Positions 35,601 through 47,595 of a stretch of 64,000 nucleotides of DNA are shown in pieces. Numbering within the stretch: position 1 is the stretch's first letter; each line of letters opens with the position of its first letter. The notes below the pieces were generated by a model, which made no database searches, was not told the origin of the DNA, and saw nothing but the letters and a program-made list of their open reading frames with translations. This stretch comes from Marinobacter sediminicola. GTDB lineage: Bacteria; Pseudomonadota; Gammaproteobacteria; Pseudomonadales; Oleiphilaceae. Location of the stretch: contig NZ_JAVIXR010000001.1 of the NCBI RefSeq assembly GCF_031157525.1, forward strand, positions 62,001 through 126,000, written 5' to 3'. A program made the translations under genes and the position numbers.

Positions 35601-36185
35601 TATATCGAGAATCGAGCCGCGCACCGCATACTCACCATGTTCGTATACGTTTTCGGTATGCCGGTAGCCGGCAGTAGCCAGCTGAAGACGCCAGTTGTCC
35701 AGATCCAGCGATTGCCCGGTTTCCAGTAACAGAGTGTTGCCCTGCAGGTAGCTGACCGGCGGCAGGCGGTGCATCAGGGTGCGGGCAGGCACCACGATAA
35801 GCCCATGCTGAGTGCTCGGCAGGCGGTGCAGGGTGCGAATGCGCCGTGAGGTTATGTCCTGATGCGGTGAAAACAGATCGTAGGGAAGGGTTTCCCAGTC
35901 TGGCAGAGACAGTAACTCCAGGCCGTCCTCGGTAATCGTGGCTCCGTCTTCTTCCGGCGGCAAGCCCAGAAAAAAACGCATGGACTGCTCCAACCGATTG
36001 GCTTCGGCTGTGCTGCGGGTGATCACCAAGGTAAGCCCTTTGTGTGCTCTGGCGCTTTCACAGATAGCCAGAGCACTGCTGCTGCCATGCAACTGTCCCC
36101 AGATGCGGTGATCGGCCGACTTTTCAGGAAATGGCGGCGCAATCAATGTTTGCGGCGAAGCGGAAGTGGGGGCACCTTGATTCAT
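32655..36185 (-). CDS. mfd: Transcription-repair coupling factor Mfd
   Basis: An 1176-aa ATP-dependent translocase of normal Mfd length. The N-terminal UvrB-like modules, an RNA polymerase interaction domain (about residues 490-570: HIDHGVGRYLGLETI), then a RecG-like motor with Walker A GDVGFGKT near 653-660 and DEEHRFGV, and a C-terminal TRCF domain. It removes RNA polymerase stalled at lesions and recruits UvrA. Divergent from gap across 188 bases. Confidence 0.97.
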   Translation of the reverse strand: MNQGAPTSASPQTLIAPPFPEKSADHRIWGQLHGSSSALAICESARAHKGLTLVITRSTAEANRLEQSMRFFLGLPPEEDGATITEDGLELLSLPDWETLPYDLFSPHQDITSRRIRTLHRLPSTQHGLIVVPARTLMHRLPPVSYLQGNTLLLETGQSLDLDNWRLQLATAGYRHTENVYEHGEYAVRGSILDIFPMGSNLPYRIDLFDNEVETLRTFDPETQRSIDRIESIELLPAYEFPWHKEARSAFRGRWFEQFPNADKDSPIYQDVSHGITPPGIEYYLPLFFDQTATLFDYLPATTQVFTSEGLNEAVNHFDTETRNRYEDRRHDRHRPILPPTNLFLLTDELFGHLKAFPRVTMTPETAEGGGAVNCLSEALPDIAMSARAADPAGRLKRFITSFDGRVLICAESSGRREALIDNLSEHQLRLQAFENWQDFLADTKCTLGITVAPMEQGLVLPEHHLALITETALFGERVLQRRRRDKPTETNDDGYRDLSELRTGSPVVHIDHGVGRYLGLETITVEGEASEFLMLEYAGGSKLYVPVSSLHLISRYAGADAEHAPLHKLGTERWSTAKQKALEKIRDTAAELLDVYARREARKGFAFEDPKEAYRAFAAGFPFEETPDQQMAIEAVFEDMTNEKPMDRLVCGDVGFGKTEVAMRAAFMATWSGKQVAVLVPTTLLAQQHYDSFRDRFSDTPVTVELLSRFRSTSQTTKAMEAIETGKADIVIGTHKLLQGDIRFKNLGLVIIDEEHRFGVGQKEKLKALRAEVDMLNLTATPIPRTLNMAMGHLRDLSIIATPPARRLSVKTFVRQRDDAMVKEAILREVLRGGQVYVLHNDVSSIEKTAEDLRRLVPEARVGVAHGQMRERQLENIMSDFYHKRFNVLVCTTIIETGIDIPSANTIIIERADKFGLAQLHQLRGRVGRSHHQAYAYLLTPPPKAISADARKRLEAISEAQDLGAGFMLATHDLEIRGAGELLGDEQSGQIESIGFTLYMQLLDEAVKAIREGRTPNAELPLSHGTEMNLRIPALIPEDYLPDVHNRLMLYKRIASVSDREGLKELQVEMIDRFGLLPEPAKNLMRQTELRLQAEALGIVKVDAGKEWARLEFGNSTPVDPLVLIKKMQSAPDAYRLEGANSFRFRLKDTSTSGKLDGISAMLGELLPAKSAATA

Positions 36186-36300
36186 GGGCAGTCGTGTTCT
36201 CCTGCTGAAGGGGGTTGGGGAGCCGGTGAGGCGGCTATTCTAACGCCGCTGGATGTCAGTGTCATGGCGGTAAGTCTAAGAGGTCCGTGCCAGTTCGTAT

Positions 36301-36329
36301 TTGCCGTTAGCTGGTTTAAGTTGGATAAT
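36301..36329 (+). promoter_or_regulatory. Candidate promoter of gap
   Basis: TTGCCG (36301-36306) and GATAAT (36324-36329) are 17 bases apart, each close to the sigma-70 consensus. The start site would be near 36336, leaving a leader of under 40 bases with AGGGG (36361-36365) before the GTG. Confidence 0.5.
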
Positions 36330-36373
36330 GCCCGACCTGAATTATTACCACGTGCGAAACAGGGGTCCCTACC

Positions 36374-37843
36374 GTGAGTCACGAACAGACAAATCAGTGC
36401 CTATCCAACTGGATGGACAGAGAATCCAAAGCGGAGGCCATGATTCCGCTGATCGGCCGCCTTTACCGTAAGAATAACGTTGTTACTTCGGTATATGGCC
36501 GTGCCATTATCAATCAGTCGGTAATCGACATTATCCGCGCCCACAGATATGTGCGTCAGGTAGAGAACAACGAACTGTCTGTAAACGATACTTTGCCAAT
36601 CCTGCAGATTATGGATCAGATGGAGCTTGGGCGTGCGCACGTTGACATCGGCAAGCTGGCAGTAAAGTTCAAAGAGCAGGGCGGTGATCTTACCGAGTTC
36701 GTAAAAAATGAAATCGGATCAGTCGCTGGCCAGTATTCTGTGCAGTCTGAAGAAGACGCCAGCAACGGCACCAAAGATGTCGTGCTTTATGGCTTTGGCC
36801 GTATCGGACGCTTGCTCGCTCGCATTCTGATTGAGAAAGCGGGCGGCGGTAACAACCTTCGCTTGCGTGCCATAGTGGTTCGCCAGGGTGGCGCTGAGAA
36901 CGATCTTGAGAAGCGTGCCAGCCTGCTGCGTCGTGACTCTGTACATGGTCCTTTCAATGGCACCATTCGCGTTGATGAAGAGCAGTCTGCGCTGATTGCT
37001 AACGGCAACTTCATCAAGGTGATCTACTCAAATGGCCCCGATCAGGTGGATTACACTCAGTATGGCATCGATAACGCCATCGTGGTGGACAACACTGGTA
37101 TTTGGCGCGATGAAGACGGACTTGGCTTGCACCTCAAGTCCAAGGGCGTTAGCCGCGTTATTCTGACCGCACCGGGCAAAGGCGATATCAAGAATATCGT
37201 TTACGGCATCAACAACGACTGGATCACTGACGAAGACAAAATTCTGTCGGCAGCCTCCTGTACCACCAACGCAATCACGCCAGTGCTGAAAGCAATTTAC
37301 GACGAATACGGCATTGAAGATGGTCACGTTGAGACTGTCCACTCTTACACCAACGACCAGAACCTGATCGATAACTACCACAAAGGCAGTCGTCGTGGTC
37401 GCAGTGCTGCGTTGAACATGGTAATTACCGAGACAGGCGCTGCAAAAGCAGTTTCCAAAGCCCTTCCCGAGCTGAAAGGCAAGCTCACAGGTAATGCTAT
37501 TCGTGTTCCTACGCCGAACGTTTCCATGGCAATTTTGAACCTCAATCTCAAGAAAGAGGTCGATGTGGAAACTGTGAACGATTATCTGCGCGAGATGGCT
37601 TTGCACTCAGAGTTGCAGAAGCAGATCGATTTCGTGAACTCTCCGGAAGTAGTCTCAACCGACTTTGTTGGCTCTCGACATGCTGGCATAGTTGATGCTC
37701 AAGCCACGATAGCTGGGGGTAAGCGCTTGATTCTGTACGTTTGGTACGACAACGAATTTGGCTACAGTGCTCAGGTGATTCGTGTGGTTAACCAGATGGC
37801 GGGTATTGACTACCCCATCTTTCCGAAGCGCTCACGCGAGTGA
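36374..37843 (+). CDS. gap: Long-form glyceraldehyde-3-phosphate dehydrogenase
   Basis: A 489-aa GAPDH. The catalytic domain runs from about residue 135 (VVLYGFGRIGRLLARI) with the active-site Cys296 in SAASCTTNAI. Unlike ordinary GAPDH (about 335 aa) there is a 130-residue N-terminal extension, helical and without recognised domain. This long form occurs next to mfd in Pseudomonas and is distinct from the GapA of the central glycolytic operon; an anabolic or gluconeogenic role is plausible. Start is GTG with AGGGG eight bases before it. Ends 37 bases before a strong terminator. Confidence 0.93.
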   Translation: MSHEQTNQCLSNWMDRESKAEAMIPLIGRLYRKNNVVTSVYGRAIINQSVIDIIRAHRYVRQVENNELSVNDTLPILQIMDQMELGRAHVDIGKLAVKFKEQGGDLTEFVKNEIGSVAGQYSVQSEEDASNGTKDVVLYGFGRIGRLLARILIEKAGGGNNLRLRAIVVRQGGAENDLEKRASLLRRDSVHGPFNGTIRVDEEQSALIANGNFIKVIYSNGPDQVDYTQYGIDNAIVVDNTGIWRDEDGLGLHLKSKGVSRVILTAPGKGDIKNIVYGINNDWITDEDKILSAASCTTNAITPVLKAIYDEYGIEDGHVETVHSYTNDQNLIDNYHKGSRRGRSAALNMVITETGAAKAVSKALPELKGKLTGNAIRVPTPNVSMAILNLNLKKEVDVETVNDYLREMALHSELQKQIDFVNSPEVVSTDFVGSRHAGIVDAQATIAGGKRLILYVWYDNEFGYSAQVIRVVNQMAGIDYPIFPKRSRE

Positions 37844-37880
37844 CGGAATGCGCCTGAGTTGGCGTTGATAGTTCCATAAG

Positions 37881-37909
37881 CCCGGCGTCGAAAGTCGCCG
37901 GGTTTTTTT
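37881..37909 (+). terminator. Strong intrinsic terminator after gap
   Basis: CCCGGCG (37881-37887) pairs with CGCCGGG (37896-37902) around an 8-base loop and is followed at once by seven Ts (37903-37909). This separates gap from the nqr operon. Confidence 0.9.
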
Positions 37910-37914
37910 GTTAG

Positions 37915-39453
<1,539 letters not shown>

Positions 39454-39457
39454 CACA

Positions 39458-40666
39458 ATGTCTATCAGACAGTTTCTCGATGGAATCGAGCATCACTTTG
39501 AACAGGGTGGCAAGTACGAGCGCTGGTATGCCCTGTACGAAGCAGCCGATACTATTTTCTATACGCCCAGTTCGGTAACGGGCACAACCTCCCACGTGCG
39601 CGATGGTGTAGACCTGAAACGCATGATGATCACCGTTTGGTTGTGCGCCTTCCCCGCGATGTTCTTCGGCATGTGGAATATTGGCTTTCAGGCCAACAAT
39701 TTCCTGGCGGCCAATCCTGAGGCGTTGATCGCTGACGGCGGAATGCGCACTGCCTTTATTCAGGCTCTTGCGGTAACCGGAGCGGGTGCCGGCATTTGGG
39801 ATAACTTCGTATATGGGATGGCCTACTTCATTCCGGTTTACGCGGTGACCTTTATTGTTGGTGGTTTCTGGGAAGTGCTGTTTGCTACCGTGCGTCGTCA
39901 CGAAGTAAACGAAGGCTTCTTTGTAACCTCCATCCTGTTTGCACTGATTTGCCCACCATCCATTCCTCTTTGGCAGGTGGCTTTGGGTATTACCTTCGGT
40001 GTAGTGATCGGTAAGGAAGTGTTTGGCGGTACAGGTAAAAACTTCCTGAACCCGGCACTGACTGGCCGTGCCTTCCTGTACTTTGCCTATCCGGCACAGA
40101 TCTCTGGCGACACCGTGTGGACGGCTGTTGACGGTTTCAGTGGCGCGACTGCGCTGAGCTGGGCTGCAAGTGGTGGTCTGGAAGCTCTGGAAGCAAACAT
40201 TGGTTGGATGAATGCCTTCATTGGCAATATTCAGGGGTCAATGGGTGAAACCTCGACCGTCGCCGTGATGATTGGCGGTTTGGCGCTGGTTGCCATGCGT
40301 ATCGCAAGCTACCGTATCGTTGGTGGTGTACTGATTGGCATGATCGGCACGGCTGTTCTCATGAACGTTATCGGCTCCGAAACCAACCCCATGTTCTCGG
40401 TTCCGGCCCACTGGCACCTTGTAATGGGTGGCTTTGCCTTCGGCATGATGTTTATGGCAACCGACCCTGTATCAGCCGCCATGACCAACACCGGCCGCTG
40501 GTGCTTCGGTATTCTGGTAGGTGTGATGACCATTCTGATTCGGGTTGTTAACCCGGCGTTCCCGGAAGGCATCATGCTGGCGATACTGTTCGCCAACCTT
40601 TTCGCGCCGCTGATGGATCACTACGTGGTTCAGGCAAACGTTAAACGGAGGCTCGCTCGTGGCTAA
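39458..40666 (+). CDS. nqrB: Na+-NQR subunit B
   Basis: A 402-aa membrane protein with about ten helices. FMN is attached covalently through a phosphoester to Thr231 in the SGAT motif ([10 protein letters not shown]), a reaction done by the ApbE product of this operon. NqrB also binds riboflavin and forms part of the sodium channel with NqrD/E. It begins 4 bases after nqrA and its last 8 bases overlap nqrC. Confidence 0.97.
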   Translation: MSIRQFLDGIEHHFEQGGKYERWYALYEAADTIFYTPSSVTGTTSHVRDGVDLKRMMITVWLCAFPAMFFGMWNIGFQANNFLAANPEALIADGGMRTAFIQALAVTGAGAGIWDNFVYGMAYFIPVYAVTFIVGGFWEVLFATVRRHEVNEGFFVTSILFALICPPSIPLWQVALGITFGVVIGKEVFGGTGKNFLNPALTGRAFLYFAYPAQISGDTVWTAVDGFSGATALSWAASGGLEALEANIGWMNAFIGNIQGSMGETSTVAVMIGGLALVAMRIASYRIVGGVLIGMIGTAVLMNVIGSETNPMFSVPAHWHLVMGGFAFGMMFMATDPVSAAMTNTGRWCFGILVGVMTILIRVVNPAFPEGIMLAILFANLFAPLMDHYVVQANVKRRLARG

Positions 40667-41462
40667 GCCTAAAGAAACTGTCTCCAGAACGCTGTTTGTC
40701 GCTCTGGTATTAAGTATCGTGTTCTCCGTAGTGGTATCCACCGCTGCGGTAGTGCTCCGCCCGGCCCAGATCAAGAACCAGAATCTGGACATCAAAACCA
40801 ACATTCTGGCGGCCGCAGGTATGCTGTCGAATGGCGCAAGCGCTGACGAAATCGAAAGCGTTTTTTCCCAGTTTGATGTGCGCCTGGTTGATCTGGATAC
40901 CGGTGACTATGTAGAGCCGTCTTTCGTGGATGTAAATGATCCAATGAAATACGACATGTACAAAGCCGCTTCAGACCCGGAGATGTCAACCAAGATTCCG
41001 TCGTCTGAAGACAAGGCTGGTATCAAGCGTCGCCCTAACATTGCCAAGGTATACACCTTGAGCGAAAACGGGGAAATGAAGCGAGTGGTATTGCCGATTC
41101 ACGGCTATGGCCTCTGGTCTACACTGTACGGGTTTGTGTCGCTTGAAGGCGATCTGAACACTATCGAAGGCCTTGGCTTCTACGCCCATGCAGAAACACC
41201 TGGTTTGGGCGGTGAAGTGGATAACCCCCGCTGGAAATCCCAGTGGGTTGGCAAAGAGCTTTACGGTGAGGATAAAACCGAGCCTCAGATCCGCCTGATG
41301 AAGGGTGGCGTAAGCGCCAACGCAGCCGATAAAGAGCACAAGGTGGATGCGCTTTCCGGTGCAACACTGACCAGTCGCGGCGTTGAGCACTTGGTCAACT
41401 ACTGGATGGGTGACCGGGGTTACGCACCGTTCCTCAAGAAACTTCGTGAAGGGGAGGCCTGA
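40659..41462 (+). CDS. nqrC: Na+-NQR subunit C
   Basis: A 267-aa subunit with one N-terminal membrane helix (about residues 11-33) and a periplasmic FMN domain. Thr236 in [10 protein letters not shown] is the covalent FMN site. It starts with GTG overlapping the end of nqrB, and GGAGG is visible upstream within nqrB. It passes electrons between NqrF/NqrD-E iron and NqrB. Confidence 0.96.
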   Translation: MAKPKETVSRTLFVALVLSIVFSVVVSTAAVVLRPAQIKNQNLDIKTNILAAAGMLSNGASADEIESVFSQFDVRLVDLDTGDYVEPSFVDVNDPMKYDMYKAASDPEMSTKIPSSEDKAGIKRRPNIAKVYTLSENGEMKRVVLPIHGYGLWSTLYGFVSLEGDLNTIEGLGFYAHAETPGLGGEVDNPRWKSQWVGKELYGEDKTEPQIRLMKGGVSANAADKEHKVDALSGATLTSRGVEHLVNYWMGDRGYAPFLKKLREGEA

Positions 41463-41464
41463 TC

Positions 41465-42129
<665 letters not shown>

Positions 42130-42130
<1 letters not shown>

Positions 42131-42738
42131 TGGAGCACTATATCAGTCTGCTTCTCAAAGCAATTTTCATTGAGAACATGGCGCTCGCGTTCTTCCTGGG
42201 TATGTGCACATTCCTTGCCATTTCCAAGAAGATTGAAGCAGCTACAGGCCTTGGCATTGCCGTTGTGGTGGTTCTCACGCTGACAGTGCCGGTCAACAAC
42301 CTGATCTACAACAACATCCTTCGTGAGGGCGCGTTGTCCTGGGCTGGTTTGCCTGATGTGGATCTGAGCTTTCTCGGGTTGATCACCTACATCGGTGTTA
42401 TCGCGGCCATTGTTCAGATCATGGAAATGATACTGGATAAATACATTCCGGCACTTTACTCCGCACTGGGCGTGTTTCTTCCGTTGATTACAGTTAACTG
42501 CGCCATCATGGGTGCGGCACTGTTCATGGTTGAGCGTGATTACACCTTCGGTGAGAGTGTGGTCTATGGCTTTGGTGCTGGCGTGGGCTGGGCTTTGGCC
42601 ATCGTTGCTCTGGCAGGTATCCGTGAAAAGCTGAAGTACAGCGACGTTCCAGACGGGCTCCGTGGTCTGGGCATCACCTTCATTACTGTTGGTTTGATGT
42701 CTCTTGGCTTTATGTCCTTCTCAGGGATTTCCCTGTAA
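42130..42738 (+). CDS. nqrE: Na+-NQR subunit E
   Basis: A 202-aa six-helix membrane protein paralogous to NqrD with inverted topology. Conserved cysteines in [12 protein letters not shown] and [12 protein letters not shown] are consistent with the NqrD/NqrE iron-sulfur site. AAGGAGG at the nqrD end drives its coupled translation. Confidence 0.96.
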
Positions 42739-42775
42739 TTCACCCGGTGATTCGGTTTAACGAAAAGGCGAGACC

Positions 42776-44002
42776 ATGTATACAGAAATAATACTCGGCG
42801 TGGTCATGTTCACCGTTATCGTTCTGGCGCTTGTCGCGATCATCCTCGCGGCAAGATCCAAACTGGTAAGCACCGGTGAAGTGACCATCGAAATCAATGA
42901 CGACCCGGAACACACCGTGAAAACGGAAGCCGGTGACAAACTACTGGGCACCTTGGCGGGCAGTGGGATTTTCCTGTCGTCTGCCTGTGGTGGCGGCGGT
43001 ACCTGTGCACAGTGTAAGTGTAAGGTTCTTGAAGGTGGCGGCGCCATGCTGGCCACGGAAAAGACCCACTTCACCAACCGGGAAGAGAAAGAAGGCTGGC
43101 GTTTGTCGTGCCAGGTTCCGGTTAAACAGGATATGAAGATTGAAGTACCGGAAGAGTTCTTTGGCGTCAAGAAGTGGGAGTGTGAGGTTGTATCCAACCA
43201 CAACGTTGCCACCTTCATTAAGGAACTGGTACTCAAATTGCCTGAAGGCGAGGAAGTTGACTTCCGTGCCGGTGGTTACGTACAGCTGGAATGCGCCCCT
43301 TACGAAATCGACTTCAAGGAGTTTGATATCGAGAAGGAGTTCCACGGTGACTGGGACAAGCATGATATCTGGCGCTACAAGGCCATCAACAAGGAAGAGA
43401 CTGTTCGAGCCTATTCCATGGCGAACTACCCGGAAGAGAAGGGTGTCCTCAAGTTCAATATCCGTATTGCCACTCCGCCTCCCGGGACTGATCACGTGCC
43501 TGGCATCATGTCCAGCTATGTGTTCAACCTGAAGCCGGGTGATAAGGTCACTGTAATGGGGCCGTTTGGTGAGTTCTTCGCCAAGAAGACGGAAGCCGAA
43601 ATGGTGTTCGTGGGTGGTGGTGCTGGTATGGCCCCCATGCGTTCCCATATTTTTGATCAGTTAAAGCGTTTGAACTCCAAGCGCAAGATCAGCTTCTGGT
43701 ACGGCGCTCGCAGTGTTCGCGAGATGTTCTACGTAGAAGACTTCGACATGCTTGCCAAGGAGAATGACAACTTCGAGTGGCACGTTGCTCTTTCTGACGC
43801 ACAGCCGGAGGACAACTGGGAAGGCCCAACGGGCTTTATCCATAACGTACTCTACGAGAACTATCTGAAGGACCATCCGGCTCCGGAAGATTGCGAGTTC
43901 TATATGTGTGGACCCCCAATGATGAACGCATCTGTAATCAAGCTGCTGAAAGATATGGGTGTTGAAGAAGAGAACATTATGCTGGATGACTTTGGAGGTT
44001 AA
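42776..44002 (+). CDS. nqrF: Na+-NQR subunit F, NADH-oxidising
   Basis: A 408-aa subunit: a membrane helix (about residues 4-25), a 2Fe-2S ferredoxin domain with Cys71, Cys77, Cys80 and Cys112, then a FAD/NADH reductase domain (RAYSMANY for flavin, [11 protein letters not shown] for NADH). It takes electrons from NADH and starts the chain to quinone. A 37-base gap with GGCGAG precedes its ATG. Confidence 0.97.
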   Translation: MYTEIILGVVMFTVIVLALVAIILAARSKLVSTGEVTIEINDDPEHTVKTEAGDKLLGTLAGSGIFLSSACGGGGTCAQCKCKVLEGGGAMLATEKTHFTNREEKEGWRLSCQVPVKQDMKIEVPEEFFGVKKWECEVVSNHNVATFIKELVLKLPEGEEVDFRAGGYVQLECAPYEIDFKEFDIEKEFHGDWDKHDIWRYKAINKEETVRAYSMANYPEEKGVLKFNIRIATPPPGTDHVPGIMSSYVFNLKPGDKVTVMGPFGEFFAKKTEAEMVFVGGGAGMAPMRSHIFDQLKRLNSKRKISFWYGARSVREMFYVEDFDMLAKENDNFEWHVALSDAQPEDNWEGPTGFIHNVLYENYLKDHPAPEDCEFYMCGPPMMNASVIKLLKDMGVEEENIMLDDFGG

Positions 44003-44011
44003 AGCTTTCAC

Positions 44012-45064
44012 ATGACATCCAGTATCTTTCAACCCGCCCGGGCGGCCGTTGCCAGCATCTTTACGATGCTGGTATTGGTGGCCCTGGCGGGTTGCTCGTT
44101 TCAGCCGGATGAAGAAATCTGGGAAATCTCAGGGCCCGTGTTCGGTACCAGCTACCACATCAGTGTTGTTTTGCCGGAAGATCACCAGCGGCTTGAAGCA
44201 TTGGCAGAAGGCATCGATGAGGCCCTCGACGGAGTGGATGCCTCCATGTCGACCTGGAGGGACGATTCCGAGCTGTCAAAGCTTAACGGCCTTGAGGATC
44301 AATCGGATTGGACCCCGGTATCCCGTCCACTGTTTGAAGTGCTGTCTCGGTCGGCAGAGATTTCACGCCTGACTGAAGGGGCCTTCGATATCACTATCGG
44401 GCCAGTGGTGAATCTCTGGGGCTTCGGACCCGATGCCCGGCCTGTAAAGGTTCCCTCTGACGAGGAGTTAGCCTACGCGCTGGCATCAACGGGTTTTGAA
44501 AACCTCTCGTTGCAGGCGGATCCGCCTGCTTTAAAGACGTCGTCACCGCAGTATATCGACCTGTCAGCCATCGCCAAAGGCTACGGGGTAGACGTAGTGG
44601 CTCGGTACCTTGATAGTGAGGGTATAAAGGCGTATCTCGTAGAGATCGGCGGGGAAGTGCGCACTCAGGGTAAAAAGCCTGACGGCAGTGTGTGGCGGCT
44701 TGCCATCGAGCAACCTGTCTCGGGTGAAGGGCAAACCGTAAACCGTATTGTTACTTTGCCTTCGAAGGCGATGGCCACGTCCGGTGACTATCGTAACTAT
44801 TACGAATCGGAAGGGCGTCGTTTATCCCATACAATAGATCCTGAAACTGGACAGCCGATTTCGCATAACCTGGCTTCTGTCACGGTGATTGCTGAAGACA
44901 GCATGACAGCGGATGCACTGGCCACTGGTTTTACAGTGATGGGGTATGAGCGGGCAAGTGCGCTCGCAACACGGGAGAATATTCCTGCCTATTTTATTAT
45001 CCGGACGGAAAACGGGTTCGAGTCGCATCAGACCCCGGCATTTTCTTCCTACGTTACTCAGTAA
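44012..45064 (+). CDS. apbE: FAD:protein FMN transferase ApbE (lipoprotein)
   Basis: A 350-aa lipoprotein: lipobox LAGC with Cys28 after a hydrophobic signal, then an ApbE domain. Marks are GPVFGTSYHISV, ASMSTWRDDSELSKLN, DLSAIAKGYGVDVVARYL and SKAMATSGDYRNYY followed by SHTIDPETGQPI. It transfers FMN from FAD to the threonines of NqrB and NqrC on the periplasmic side. It is 9 bases after nqrF, so it belongs to the nqr operon. Confidence 0.96.
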   Translation: MTSSIFQPARAAVASIFTMLVLVALAGCSFQPDEEIWEISGPVFGTSYHISVVLPEDHQRLEALAEGIDEALDGVDASMSTWRDDSELSKLNGLEDQSDWTPVSRPLFEVLSRSAEISRLTEGAFDITIGPVVNLWGFGPDARPVKVPSDEELAYALASTGFENLSLQADPPALKTSSPQYIDLSAIAKGYGVDVVARYLDSEGIKAYLVEIGGEVRTQGKKPDGSVWRLAIEQPVSGEGQTVNRIVTLPSKAMATSGDYRNYYESEGRRLSHTIDPETGQPISHNLASVTVIAEDSMTADALATGFTVMGYERASALATRENIPAYFIIRTENGFESHQTPAFSSYVTQ

Positions 45065-45076
45065 GGGGAGGGCAAC

Positions 45077-45328
45077 ATGGGTACCTTTCTTTTGGTTTTT
45101 TTGATAGTGGTTTTGCTGGTTGCCGGAATGTCCGTTGGTGTCATTTTCGGGCGTAAACCAATTAGCGGTACTTGCGGCGGTATTGGCGCGCTTGGCATCA
45201 GTTCTTCCTGCGACATTTGTGGTGGCAACACCCAGAAGTGCGAGGAAGAAAACCAGCGTGTGGCGACCGAAGCCGTAACAGCCGACGATCTGGCTTACGA
45301 TGCCTCCAAGGCTGGCCGGAAGCAGTAA
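45077..45328 (+). CDS. nqrM: Na+-NQR maturation protein NqrM
   Basis: An 83-aa protein with one N-terminal membrane helix (about residues 3-24) and four cysteines in the family pattern: Cys33, Cys45, Cys48, Cys55 (GTCGG, SCDICGGN, KCEEEN). NqrM is thought to bring iron to the NqrD/NqrE centre; nqr function needs it in Vibrio. Placed 12 bases after apbE with AGGGGAGG before the ATG. Confidence 0.93.
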   Translation: MGTFLLVFLIVVLLVAGMSVGVIFGRKPISGTCGGIGALGISSSCDICGGNTQKCEEENQRVATEAVTADDLAYDASKAGRKQ

Positions 45329-45391
45329 CTGCTGACAGAAACGAATAACTACAACTACTTTTCACGACGTAGATAAGGAGTCACTGCGCGC

Positions 45392-46783
45392 ATGGCAGAA
45401 CATCATTACGACGTCGTCGTTATCGGTGCCGGACCTTCAGGTGAAGGTGCGGCAATGAACGCGACGAAGCATGGCAAGCGTGTTGCTATCGTTGAAGACA
45501 AGCCTACCGTGGGAGGCAACTGCACCCACTGGGGTACGATTCCTTCCAAGGCTTTGCGTCACTCGGTCAAGCAGATCATTACCTTCAACACCAATCAGAT
45601 GTTCCGGGACATTGGAGAGCCTCGCTGGTTCTCATTCCCGCGGGTACTGCAAAGTGCACAGAAGGTTATTGGCAAACAGGTAAAGCTCAGAACCCAGTTT
45701 TATTCCCGGAATCGGGTCGATCTGATCAATGGGCGCGCGTCGTTTCTGGACAATAACCGGCTGGAAGTTCGTGGTAACAAGTCAGTTGAAACCCTGCATT
45801 TCAAGCAGGTTGTTATTGCTACTGGCTCACGCCCGTATTTGCCGCCTGATCTGGACTTCCGCCATCACCGGATCTACAACTCAGACACCATACTCAATCT
45901 TTCCCATACACCGCGCACGCTGATTATTTATGGCGCCGGTGTTATCGGCTCCGAATACGCATCTATCTTTGCGGGCTTGGGTGTGAAGGTGGATCTGATC
46001 AACCCGGGTAGCCGTTTGCTATCGTTCCTCGATGACGAAATCTCAGATGCACTGAGCTATCACCTGCGTAATAACGGTGTTCTGGTGCGCCATAACGAGG
46101 AATACGACTCTGTTGATGGTGACGACCACGGTGTGGTTCTTTCACTGAAATCAGGTAAGAAGATCCGCGCAGATGCCTTCCTCTGGTGTAACGGCCGAAG
46201 TGGTAACACTGATAGTCTGGGGCTTGAGAATGTGGGATTGACGCCGAATAGTCGCGGCCAGCTACCAGTAGATGAACACTACCGTACCGAGGTAGATAAC
46301 ATCTATGCTGCAGGCGATGTGATCGGATGGCCAAGCCTTGCAAGCGCAGCTTATGACCAAGGGCGTTCTGCATCGTCAGACATCGTTAATGACGATTACT
46401 TCCGGTATGTGACCGATGTGCCAACGGGCATTTATACGATTCCTGAGATCAGCTCTGTGGGTAAGACCGAGCGCGAGTTAACGGAAGCCAAGGTGCCTTA
46501 TGAAGTTGGTCAGGCATTCTTCAAGGATCTTGCTCGGGCTCAGATTACCGGTGAAGCCGTGGGCATGCTGAAAATCCTCTTCCACCGCGAAACCCGGCAG
46601 ATTCTGGGCATTCACTGCTTTGGTGACCAGGCAGCTGAAATCGTCCACATCGGTCAAGCCATCATGAATCAGGAGGGTGAGGCAAACTCACTTAACTATT
46701 TTATCAACACAACGTTTAACTACCCGACCATGGCGGAAGCCTATCGGGTAGCGGCGTTGAATGGTCTGAACCGGATCTTCTGA
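45392..46783 (+). CDS. sthA: Soluble pyridine nucleotide transhydrogenase SthA
   Basis: A 463-aa flavoprotein. GAGPSG (residues 12-17) binds FAD. The region equivalent to the redox disulfide of lipoamide dehydrogenase reads [13 protein letters not shown]: Cys44 is kept but the second position is Thr49, the mark of the energy-independent transhydrogenase. It moves electrons from NADPH to NAD+. AAGGAG lies before the ATG at a longish distance. The nqr neighbourhood suggests linked NAD(P)H control but sthA has its own 63-base gap. Confidence 0.95.
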   Translation: MAEHHYDVVVIGAGPSGEGAAMNATKHGKRVAIVEDKPTVGGNCTHWGTIPSKALRHSVKQIITFNTNQMFRDIGEPRWFSFPRVLQSAQKVIGKQVKLRTQFYSRNRVDLINGRASFLDNNRLEVRGNKSVETLHFKQVVIATGSRPYLPPDLDFRHHRIYNSDTILNLSHTPRTLIIYGAGVIGSEYASIFAGLGVKVDLINPGSRLLSFLDDEISDALSYHLRNNGVLVRHNEEYDSVDGDDHGVVLSLKSGKKIRADAFLWCNGRSGNTDSLGLENVGLTPNSRGQLPVDEHYRTEVDNIYAAGDVIGWPSLASAAYDQGRSASSDIVNDDYFRYVTDVPTGIYTIPEISSVGKTERELTEAKVPYEVGQAFFKDLARAQITGEAVGMLKILFHRETRQILGIHCFGDQAAEIVHIGQAIMNQEGEANSLNYFINTTFNYPTMAEAYRVAALNGLNRIF

Positions 46784-46792
46784 CCGGTTCAG
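46766..46792. terminator. Hairpin between convergent sthA and gdpD
   Basis: A perfect 9-bp stem, CTGAACCGG (46766-46774) with CCGGTTCAG (46784-46792), spans the sthA stop codon with a 9-base loop. No T-tract follows on either strand, so it is a candidate bidirectional or factor-dependent end. Confidence 0.4.
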
Positions 46793-46800
46793 GTTCAAAG

Positions 46801-47595
46801 TCAGCCGGCGGGTAAAACCATATTATCTGCCGGCTTGCTTTCATTGCGTTCAGGCAGGGACAGAGAAGCGCGTGCGCGGTTATCAAAGAACATGCGCGTG
46901 CTTGTAGGGTAGTCTGTAATAACGCTGTCTATGCCCATAGCTTCAAGCCGGAGCATGTCCTGGATGCTGTTCACGGTCCAGCAGGATACGTGCATCCCTT
47001 TACGGCGCGCATTTTCCACAAGTTGCGGTGAGCACAGCTTCCAGTTGATGCATAAGTACTTGCAGCCCAACCTCGCAGCCAGTCCAATGGGCCTGGGGAA
47101 TCGCCGCTCTGCCACCAGCCCGGTGCGAATGCGTTTGTTCCTTCTGCGAATTTCCTTCAAAAACCAGGTGTCTGCCGAGGTAATCGCAGCCGTTTGGTAA
47201 AGATCCCGATGTTGAATGATTTCTGTTAGTCGATTGCAAAGGATATTCAACCTGGCGCGACTGTCTGACTTCACTTCAAGCTGTAAATGCTCGAGGTCCT
47301 GGAACTGATCGAGCAAATCTTCCAACGATGGAATTCCCGCTGGGGATGGCCATGGGCTTGTGTTTTTGCGTGCGTCCATTGAGGCAAGTTCAGCAGCGGT
47401 ATAACGAGCTACCTCGCCTTTCTGATCGGTTGTACGATCGACGGTTAAGTCGTGCACCAGCACAGGTTTACCATCTTTTGATAGCACCAAATCCAGCTCA
47501 AAATGCCTTACACCCTGCCTGTAGGCGTGCCTGAAACCGGGCAGCGTGTTCTCGGGGGCTTCACCTTTAGCCCCCCTGTGTCCGTAGACGATCAT
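46801..47595 (-). CDS. Cytoplasmic glycerophosphodiester phosphodiesterase
   Basis: A 264-aa GDPD-family enzyme releasing glycerol-3-phosphate from deacylated phospholipids. Key residues: HRG (6-8), ENT (15-17), Glu33 and Asp35 (ELDLV), His48 (VHD). No signal peptide, so it resembles cytoplasmic UgpQ rather than periplasmic GlpQ. The last 30 residues extend past the TIM barrel. Its start overlaps the stop of the upstream gene (ATGA). Confidence 0.9.
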   Translation of the reverse strand: MIVYGHRGAKGEAPENTLPGFRHAYRQGVRHFELDLVLSKDGKPVLVHDLTVDRTTDQKGEVARYTAAELASMDARKNTSPWPSPAGIPSLEDLLDQFQDLEHLQLEVKSDSRARLNILCNRLTEIIQHRDLYQTAAITSADTWFLKEIRRRNKRIRTGLVAERRFPRPIGLAARLGCKYLCINWKLCSPQLVENARRKGMHVSCWTVNSIQDMLRLEAMGIDSVITDYPTSTRMFFDNRARASLSLPERNESKPADNMVLPAG

